Below, in pieces: positions 8,661-17,800 of a DNA stretch of 36,066 bases (position 1 is its first letter; every line of letters begins with the position of its first letter). The notes under the pieces are model-generated. The model worked only from the letters and a program-made list of their open reading frames with translations. It did no database searches and had not been told where the DNA came from. The translations under genes and the position numbers were made by a program. This stretch comes from Euglena gracilis (Eukaryota; Euglenozoa; Euglenophyceae; Euglenales; Euglenaceae), in the NCBI GenBank assembly GCA_900893395.1, contig CAAHFI010121849.1, positions 1-36,066 on the forward strand. Direction: 5' to 3'.

Positions 8661-9206
8661 TTGGAGGAGAGTGGACCTGAGGACCTTTGCAGCAGGCTGC
8701 TGCAGTTGCTGCTGTTGCTGATTGATGTTCAAAATGTTGATGATGCTGTTCAACTTCCACAAGAAGAACTTCAACATGAAGGAGTTCTGGGGCCTGTGGG
8801 CCCCATCCTGCAGCCCAGTGCTGCAGATTCTGTGCCTGTTTTCCCAGTTTCACAGCCAGAACCAGAAAAAGTCAGCAGTTTTGCTTCAGAATGTGTTTCA
8901 GATTTGCCCAAAACAGCCAGACAGTTTTCAGAAATGGAGGCTGCAAAAATGGGTTTTTACAATGTTGAAGCCATTTTGGATCACAAGTTCAGAAATGGTT
9001 GGAGGTTTTTGACAAAGTGGGAGAATTACCCAGTGCATTCATCAACATGGGAACCAGTCAGAAGTTTCATTTTGCCAGGTGGAAGAATGAACACAGTTTT
9101 TCAGAATTACATTCAGGACAATGGTTTGCAAGAGGTTTTGAAGAAAGTGCAGAAGAATGCGAATACCCAACCCAGTCCAGTTTTCACAGTCAAACTGTTT
9201 CCATGA
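8661..9206 (+). CDS. Chromodomain region of the Ty3-type element
   Basis: This open stretch of about 181 residues carries a chromodomain in its second half. The core runs from residue about 98 to 155: FYNVEAILDHKF, then WRFLTKWENYP, then STWEPVRSFI, and ends in a helix NTVFQNYIQ. Compared with HP1, the three aromatic-cage positions are all present: Tyr (codon 8958), Trp (codon 9018) and Tyr (codon 9027). HP1-type chromodomains with the full cage bind histone H3 methylated at Lys9. In chromoviruses the domain guides integration to heterochromatin. The N-terminal half is acidic, Gln/Pro/Leu-rich linker. The frame ends at 9206, followed by non-coding sequence. It is part of the same broken element. 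Confidence 0.85.
   Translation: MEESGPEDLCSRLLQLLLLLIDVQNVDDAVQLPQEELQHEGVLGPVGPILQPSAADSVPVFPVSQPEPEKVSSFASECVSDLPKTARQFSEMEAAKMGFYNVEAILDHKFRNGWRFLTKWENYPVHSSTWEPVRSFILPGGRMNTVFQNYIQDNGLQEVLKKVQKNANTQPSPVFTVKLFP
8688..8722 (+). repeat. Short CAG/CTG-rich tract
   Basis: The bases run GCAGCAGGCTGCTGCAG and then TTGCTGCTGTTGCTG, an imperfect CAG/CTG triplet repeat containing a short inverted repeat around CAGCAGGCTGCTG. It lies between the T-free linker and the chromodomain and would encode Leu or Gln runs depending on frame. Confidence 0.7.
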
Positions 9207-9932
9207 AATTTGGTGCCTTGGGCATCAGAAACTGACCCCAGCATGCACAACCAGCCAAGAAAGCAGAATAACCCCTCTCTTTTCTAAGTGCCAGCCCAGC
9301 TGCTGAGGAGTAGGATGTCTGGGTGCAGAAGCCACAGGGCCAGAGGCACTTAGGTCTTGCACCTAAGAGTGGAATCAGCCTGAATTCGAATGCCATTTTG
9401 GCCAGGCCATGATTCTACCAACAGGTTCGCCGCAGCACCAGACCACCAACCACAACAAGTCACTGATCATCTTCAACATCATGTTCTTCTTCATCATGTC
9501 ATTTCAGAAGATGTTGTGTTCATCATTTTGATGAAGATAGAGTTGTCGTTCATCATTTTGTTGTTCGTTGACTTTGTTGTTCTTTGATTTGTTGTTCTTT
9601 GTTGGACTTCAAGTTCATGTCTTTGGATTGATTTCAGATTTGATGATTATGGCTTTTCCCAGTTTTTGTGAGAGAAGAAAGGCCAGAGAGAGAGCAAACG
9701 GGAAAGAGAAAGAAAACCCCCAGCAGCCAAACACACGACACAGACAGGCTGGCTGGTGTAAAAAGTTTTTGATTTCTCTTCCACTGCCCCCTGACCAAAA
9801 AAAAAAGTGAACAATTGATGCCGATTTTACGGCCCACGTTCACGAGTCCAAAAAAAAAAAGACGTTCGCCTGAGAATTTCAGCCAAGTCTTTTGAGCCCC
9901 CTTTTGTGTGCTTGGTGGGGCTTTGCTCCACC
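9207..9932 (+). other. 3' non-coding region of the Ty3-type element
   Basis: No credible protein is seen here. The stretch holds a T/G-rich segment with repeated TTGTTGTTC-like motifs (about 9536-9610), an 80-nt T-free purine-rich tract (9670-9749), and two A-runs (about 9799 and 9850). The AGAGAGAGAG and GAAAGAGAAAG content of the T-free tract is polypurine-like and could act as an extra plus-strand primer, which is an inference. Confidence 0.65.
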
Positions 9933-9942
9933 AAGGGGGGGA
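9933..9942 (+). other. Polypurine tract
   Basis: The purine run AAGGGGGGGA lies just upstream of the 3' LTR start (TG at 9944, with one T between). Its position and composition are those of the plus-strand primer of LTR retrotransposons. Confidence 0.8.
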
Positions 9943-9943
9943 T

Positions 9944-10340
9944 TGAAAAGGTGGCTTTGGCTACCTTCCCCCCCTGACCTCCCTGGGCAGTGGATGAAAG
10001 AGACCCCCTTTGCTCATTGAAGAAAGGTGCAAGAACCACTCACAATTGGCCCATGTGTCTTCATGGGGGGGCCTTCCACAAAGGAGTCTTCCCCAACGCC
10101 CCCCCCACCAACCGCCCAACCACCCAGCACATTCTTACTATGACGTCTGGTACTTTTTGGTGTACATATCTTACCTTTCACAGGCTGGCCTTGGTGCTTT
10201 GACACAATGTTTCCTGCTTGTGGTTGGAAGTAAAAGCGCCACGAAGGACAAAAGTTCGAGGAAAAAGGAGAGTACAAAAAAGATCCTACGCAGCTGAGTC
10301 CAGAAGAAGAAGAAGGACAAGAAGGGCAAAAAGCTTTACA
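9944..10340 (+). repeat. 3' LTR of the Ty3-type element
   Basis: This is the partner of 2141-2528, starting TGAAAAGGTGG and ending GCTTTACA. It is a little longer (397 versus 388 bp), mostly through a small insertion in the purine-rich part near the 3' end. By eye the two LTRs differ by about four substitutions and about eight short indels. The satellite array starts three bases after its end. Confidence 0.92.
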
Positions 10341-10343
10341 ATT

Positions 10344-11813
10344 AGTAAGGCCCAGTTGGTCCATTTTTACATGGTAACCTGGGCTGACCTGGTAAGTGTC
10401 CCCCGGAATGGTCGAATGCACCCATCTAAATGTGCTCATTTCTTGCAACCAACATTCCCGCTGCATGTTTTTCTTACCATAAACCACGACAATCATGGAA
10501 CCAACGGGTCCCTGACTTTGGAGGCCTCCTGGAACACCCATTCGGTTACTCGGAGTATGGCCGAATTTGGTCCATTTTTACATGGTAACCTGGGCTGACC
10601 TGGTAAATGTCCCGCAACGGTCGAATGCACCCATCTAAATATGCTGATTTCTTGCAACCAAAATTCCCGCTGCCTGTCTTTCTTACAATTAAACCACGAC
10701 AATCATGAAACCAACGGGTCCCCTGACTTTGGAGGCCGCCTGGAACACCCATTCAGTTACTCGGAGTAAGGCCCAGTTGGGTCCATTTTTACATGGTAAC
10801 CTGGGCTGACCTGGTAAGTGTCCCCCGAATGGTCGAATGCAGCCATCTAAATGTGCTCATTTCTCGCAACCAACATTCCCGCTGCATGTGTTTCTTACCA
10901 TTAAACCACGACGGTCACGAAACCAACGGGTCCCCGGACTTTGGAGGCCTCCTGGAACACCCATTCGGTTACTTGGAGTAAGGCCCAATTTGGTCCATTT
11001 TTACGTGGTAACCTGGGCTGACCTGGTAAATGTCCCCCGGAATGGTCGAATGCACCCATCTAAACGTGCTGATTTCTTGCAACCAACATTCCCGCTGCAT
11101 GTCTTTCTTACCATTAAACCACGACGGTCACGAAACCACGGGTCCCCGGACTTTGGAGGCCTCCTGGAACACCCATTCGGTTACTCGGAGTAAGGCACAA
11201 TTCGGTCCATTTTTACATGGTAACCTGGGCTGACCTGGTAAATGTCCCCGGAATGGTCGAATGCACCCATCTAAATGTGCTCATTTATTGCAACCAACGT
11301 CCCCGCTGCAATTTTTTCTTACCATTAAACCACGACAAACGTGAAACCAACGTGTCCCCGGACTTTGGAGGTCTCCTGGAACACCCATTCGGTTACTCGG
11401 AGTAAGGCACAATTTGGTCCATTTTTACATGGTAACCTGGGCTGACCTGGTAAATGTACCCGGAATGGTCCGAATGCACCCATCTAAATGTGCTGATTTC
11501 TTGCAACCAGCATTTCCGCTGCATGTTTTTCTTACAATTAAACCATGACAATCATGAGAACCAACGGGTCCCCTGACTTTGAAGGCCTCTGGAACACCCA
11601 TTCGGTTACTCGGAGTAAGGTCGAATTTGGTTTGGTTGGGCTGGCCTGGTAATGTCCCCCGGATTGGACGGATGCACCCATCTAAATGTGCTGATTTCTT
11701 GCACCAACATTCCCGCTGCATGTTTTTCTTACCACTAAACCACGATAATCATGAACACCAACGGGTCCCCTGACTTTGGAGGCCTCCTGGAACACCCATT
11801 CGGTTACTCGGAG
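10344..11813 (+). repeat. Diverged edge monomers of the satellite array
   Basis: The first seven or so monomers carry many base substitutions as well as indels relative to the core (for example CGTGGTAACC, TTATTGCAACC, ACGGTCACG, TTCCGCTGCAT). One of them, about 11616-11813, is shortened in its first third. From about 11814 onward copies are close to the consensus. Decay at the array edge with homogenisation inside is the usual outcome of unequal exchange. Confidence 0.88.
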
Positions 11814-14800
11814 TAAGGCCCAATTTGGTCCATTTTTACATGGTAACCTGGGCTGACCTGGTAAATGTCCCCCGAAATGGTCGAATGCACCCATCTAAAT
11901 GTGCTCATTTCTTGCAACCAACATTCCCGCTGCATGTTTTTCTTACCATTAAACCACGACAATCATGAAACCAACGGGTCCCCTGACTTTGGAGGCCTCC
12001 TGGAACACCCATTCGGTTACTCGGAGTAAGGCCCAATTTGGTCCATTTTTACATGGTAACCTGGGCTGACCTGGTAAATGTCCCCCGAAATGGTCGAATG
12101 CACCCATCTAAATGTGCTCATTTCTTGCAACCAACATTCCCGCTGCATGTTTTTCTTACCATTAAACCACGACAATCATGAAACCAACGGGTCCCCTGAC
12201 TTTGGAGGCCTCCTGGAACACCCATTCGGTTACTCGGAGTAAGGCCAATTTGGTCCATTTTTACATGGTAACCTGGGCTGACCTGGTAAATGTCCCCGGA
12301 ATGGTCGAATGCACCCATCTAAATGTGCTCATTTCTTGCAACCAACATTCCCGCTGCATGTTTTTCTTACCATTAAACCACGACAATCATGAAACCAACG
12401 GGTCCCCTGACTTTGGAGGCCTCCTGGAACACCCATTCGGTTACTCGGAGTAAGGCCCAATTTGGTCCATTTTTACATGGTAACCTGGGCTGACCTGGTA
12501 AATGTCCCCCGAATGGTCGAATGCACCCATCTAAATGTGCTCATTTCTTGCAACCAACATTCCCGCTGCATGTTTTTCTTACCATTAAACCACGACAATC
12601 ATGAAACCAACGGGTCCCCTGACTTTGGAGGCCTCCTGGAACACCCATTCGGTTACTCGGAGTAAGGCCCAATTTGGTCCTTTTTACATGGTAACCTGGG
12701 CTGACCTGGTAAATGTCCCCCGAAATGGTCGAATGCACCCATCTAAATGTGCTCATTTCTTGCAACCAACATTCCCGCTGCATGTTTTTCTTACCATTAA
12801 ACCACGACAATCATGAAACCAACGGGTCCCCTGACTTTGGAGGCCTCCTGGAACACCCATTCGGTTACTCGGAGTAAGGCCCAATTTGGTCCATTTTTAC
12901 ATGGTAACCTGGGCTGACCTGGTAAATGTCCCCCGAATGGTCGAATGCACCCATCTAAATGTGCTCATTTCTTGCAACCAACATTCCCGCTGCATGTTTT
13001 TCTTACCATTAAACCACGACAATCATGAAACCAACGGGTCCCTGACTTTGGAGGCCTCCTGGAACACCCATTCGGTTACTCGGAGTAAGGCCCAATTTGG
13101 TCCATTTTTACATGGTAACCTGGGCTGACCTGGTAAATGTCCCCCGAATGGTCGAATGCACCCATCTAAATGTGCTCATTTCTTGCAACCAACATTCCCG
13201 CTGCATGTTTTTCTTACATTAAACCACGACAATCATGAAACCAACGGGTCCCCTGACTTTGGAGGCCTCCTGGAACACCCATTCGGTTACTCGGAGTAAG
13301 GCCCAATTTGGTCCATTTTTACATGGTAACCTGGGCTGACCTGGTAAATGTCCCCGAATGGTCGAATGCACCCATCTAAATGTGCTCATTTCTTGCAACC
13401 AACATTCCCGCTGCATGTTTTTCTTACCATTAAACCACGACAATCATGAAACCAACGGGTCCCCTGACTTTGGAGGCCTCCTGGAACACCCATTCGGTTA
13501 CTCGGAGTAAGGCCCAATTTGGTCCATTTTTACATGGTAACCTGGGCTGACCTGGTAAATGTCCCCCGAATGGTCGAATGCACCCATCTAAATGTGCTCA
13601 TTTCTTGCAACCAACATTCCCGCTGCATGTTTTTCTTACCATTAAACCACGACAATCATGAAACCAACGGGTCCCCTGACTTTGGAGGCCTCCTGGAACA
13701 CCCATTCGGTTACTCGGAGTAAGGCCCAATTTGGTCCATTTTTACATGGTAACCTGGGCTGACCTGGTAAATGTCCCCCGGAATGGTCGAATGCACCCAT
13801 CTAAATGTGCTCATTTCTTGCAACCAACATTCCCGCTGCATGTTTTTCTTACCATTAAACCACGACAATCATGAAACCAACGGGTCCCCTGACTTTGGAG
13901 GCCTCCTGGAACACCCATTCGGTTACTCGGAGTAAGGAATTTGGTCCATTTTTACATGGTAACCTGGGCTGACCTGGTAAATGTCCCCCGAATGGTCGAA
14001 TGCACCCATCTAAATGTGCTCATTTCTTGCAACCAACATTCCCGCTGCATGTTTTCTTACCATTAAACCACGACAATCATGAAACCAACGGGTCCCCTGA
14101 CTTTGGAGGCCTCCTGGAACACCCATTCGGTTACTCGGAGTAAGGCCCAATTTGGTCCATTTTTACATGGTAACCTGGGCTGACCTGGTAAATGTCCCCC
14201 GAAATGGTCGAATGCACCCATCTAAATGTGCTCATTTCTTGCAACCAACATTCCCGCTGCATGTTTTTCTTACCATTAAACCACGACAATCATGAAACCA
14301 ACGGGTCCCCTGACTTTGGAGGCCTCCTGGAACACCCATTCGGTTACTCGGAGTAAGGCCCAATTTGGTCCATTTTTACATGGTAACCTGGGCTGACCTG
14401 GTAAATGTCCCCCGGAATGGTCGAATGCACCCATCTAAATGTGCTCATTTCTTGCAACCAACATTCCCGCTGCATGTTTTTCTTACCATTAAACCACGAC
14501 AATCATGAAACCAACGGGTCCCCTGACTTTGGAGGCCTCCTGGAACACCCCGGTTACTCGGAGTAAGGCCCAATTTGGTCCATTTTTACATGGTAACCTG
14601 GGCTGACCTGGTAAATGTCCCCCGAATGGTCGAATGCACCCATCTAAATGTGCTCATTTCTTGCAACCAACATTCCCGCTGCATGTTTTTCTTACCATTA
14701 AACCACGACAATCATGAAACCAACGGGTCCCCTGACTTTGGAGGCCTCCTGGAACACCCATTCGGTTACTCGGAGTAAGGCCCAATTTGGTCCATTTTTA

Positions 14801-17800
14801 CATGGTAACCTGGGCTGACCTGGTAAATGTCCCCCGAAATGGTCGAATGCACCCATCTAAATGTGCTCATTTCTTGCAACCAACATTCCCTGCATGTTTT
14901 TCTTACCATTAAACCACGACAATCATGAAACCAACGGGTCCCCTGACTTTGGAGGCCTCCTGGAACACCCATTCGGTTACTCGGAGTAAGGCCCAATTTG
15001 GTCCATTTTTACATGGTAACCTGGGCTGACCTGGTAAATGTCCCCCGGAATGGTCGAATGCACCCATCTAAATGTGCTCATTTCTTGCAACCAACATTCC
15101 CGCTGCATGTTTTCTTACCATTAAACCACGACAATCATGAAACCAACGGGTCCCCTGACTTTGGAGGCCTCCTGGAACACCCATTCGGTTACTCGGAGTA
15201 AGGCCCAATTTGGTCCATTTTTACATGGTAACCTGGGCTGACCTGGTAAATGTCCCCCGAATGGTCGAATGCACCCATCTAAATGTGCTCATTTCTTGCA
15301 ACCAACATTCCCGCTGCATTTTTCTTACCATTAAACCACGACAATCATGAAACCAACGGGTCCCCTGACTTTGGAGGCCTCCTGGAACACCCATTCGGTT
15401 ACTCGGAGTAAGGCCCAATTTGGTCCATTTTTACATGGTAACCTGGGCTGACCTGGTAAATGTCCCCCGAAATGGTCGAATGCACCCATCTAAATGTGCT
15501 CATTTCTTGCAACCAACATTCCCGCTGCATGTTTTTCTTACCATTAAACCACGACAATCATGAAACCAACGGGTCCCCTGACTTTGGAGGCCTCCTGGAA
15601 CACCCATTCGGTTACTCGGAGTAAGGCCCAATTTGGTCCATTTTTACATGGTAACCTGGGCTGACCTGGTAAATGTCCCCCGAATGGTCGAATGCACCCA
15701 TCTAAATGTGCTCATTTCTTGCAACCAACATTCCCGCTGCATGTTTTTCTTACCATTAAACCACGACAATCATGAAACCAACGGGTCCCCTGACTTTGGA
15801 GGCCTCCTGGAACACCCATTCGGTTACTCGGAGTAAGGCCCAATTTGGTCCATTTTTACATGGTAACCTGGGCTGACCTGGTAAATGTCCCCGGAATGGT
15901 CGAATGCACCCATCTAAATGTGCTCATTTCTTGCAACCAACATTCCCGCTGCATGTTTTTCTTACATTAAACCACGACAATCATGAAACCAACGGGTCCC
16001 CTGACTTTGGAGGCCTCCTGGAACACCCATTCGGTTACTCGGAGTAAGGCCCAATTTGGTCCATTTTTACATGGTAACCTGGGCTGACCTGGTAAATGTC
16101 CCCGGAATGGTCGAATGCACCCATCTAAATGTGCTCATTTCTTGCAACCAACATTCCCGCTGCATGTTTTTCTTACCATTAAACCACGACAATCATGAAA
16201 CCAACGGGTCCCCTGACTTTGGAGGCCTCCTGGAACACCCATTCGGTTACTCGGAGTAAGGAATTTGGTCCATTTTTACATGGTAACCTGGGCTGACCTG
16301 GTAAATGTCCCCCGAATGGTCGAATGCACCCATCTAAATGTGCTCATTTCTTGCAACCAACATTCCCGCTGCATGTTTTCTTACCATTAAACCACGACAA
16401 TCATGAAACCAACGGGTCCCCTGACTTTGGAGGCCTCCTGGAACACCCATTCGGTTACTCGGAGTAAGGCCCAATTTGGTCCATTTTTACATGGTAACCT
16501 GGGCTGACCTGGTAAATGTCCCCGGAATGGTCGAATGCACCCATCTAAATGTGCTCATTTCTTGCAACCAACATTCCCGCTGCATGTTTTTCTTACCATT
16601 AAACCACGACAATCATGAAACCAACGGGTCCCTGACTTTGGAGGCCTCCTGGAACACCCATTCGGTTACTCGGAGTAAGGCCCAATTTGGTCCATTTTTA
16701 CATGGTAACCTGGGCTGACCTGGTAAATGTCCCCCGAATGGTCGAATGCACCCATCTAAATGTGCTCATTTCTTGCAACCAACATTCCCGCTGCATGTTT
16801 TTCTTACCATTAAACCACGACAATCATGAAACCAACGGGTCCCCTGACTTTGGAGGCCTCCTGGAACACCCATTCGGTTACTCGGAGTAAGGCCCAATTT
16901 GGTCCATTTTTACATGGTAACCTGGGCTGACCTGGTAAATGTCCCCGGAATGGTCGAATGCACCCATCTAAATGTGCTCATTTCTTGCAACCAACATTCC
17001 CGCTGCATGTTTTTCTTACCATTAAACCACGACAATCATGAAACCAACGGGTCCCCTGACTTTGGAGGCCTCCTGGAACACCCATTCGGTTACTCGGAGT
17101 AAGGCCCAATTTGGTCCATTTTTACATGGTAACCTGGGCTGACCTGGTAAATGTCCCCCGGAATGGTCGAATGCACCCATCTAAATGTGCTCATTTCTTG
17201 CAACCAACATTCCCGCTGCATGTTTTTCTTACCATTAAACCACGACAATCATGAAACCAACGGGTCCCCTGACTTTGGAGGCCTCCTGGAACACCCATTC
17301 GGTTACTCGGAGTAAGGCCCAATTTGGTCCATTTTTACATGGTAACCTGGGCTGACCTGGTAAATGTCCCCCGAAATGGTCGAATGCACCCATCTAAATG
17401 TGCTCATTTCTTGCAACCAACATTCCCGCTGCATGTTTTTCTTACCATTAAACCACGACAATCATGAAACCAACGGGTCCCCTGACTTTGGAGGCCTCCT
17501 GGAACACCCATTCGGTTACTCGGAGTAAGGCCCAATTTGGTCCATTTTTACATGGTAACCTGGGCTGACCTGGTAAATGTCCCCCGAATGGTCGAATGCA
17601 CCCATCTAAATGTGCTCATTTCTTGCAACCAACATTCCCGCTGCATGTTTTTCTTACATTAAACCACGACAATCATGAAACCAACGGGTCCCCTGACTTT
17701 GGAGGCCTCCTGGAACACCCATTCGGTTACTCGGAGTAAGGCCCAATTTGGTCCATTTTTACATGGTAACCTGGGCTGACCTGGTAAATGTCCCCGGAAT

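Larger units (their letters stand above)
2141..10340 (+). mobile_element. Ty3/gypsy chromovirus-type LTR retrotransposon with a DAM-like domain
   Basis: This is an 8.2 kb LTR retrotransposon bounded by two near-identical LTRs (2141-2528 and 9944-10340) with TG...CA ends, a primer-binding site just inside the 5' LTR and a purine tract just before the 3' LTR. The internal order is gag, protease, DAM-like domain, reverse transcriptase, RNase H, integrase, chromodomain. Integrase after RNase H defines the Ty3/gypsy order (Metaviridae), and the terminal chromodomain places it with chromoviruses. Gag looks whole. The pol region is broken in a few places (roughly three to five, fewer if some are sequencing errors), so the copy is a recent fossil. 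About four substitutions across ~388 aligned LTR bases (about 1%) suggest an insertion age of a few million years at typical vertebrate neutral rates. No target-site duplication is visible: the five bases before 2141 and after 10340 do not match. Confidence 0.9.

Noticed and set aside
12436-12452. A CENP-B-box-like motif, ATTCGGTTACTCGGA, in each monomer.
   Set aside because: It resembles NTTCGNNNNANNCGGGN only with one base fewer in the spacer and a changed last G. The box needs fixed spacing, so the match is probably coincidental.
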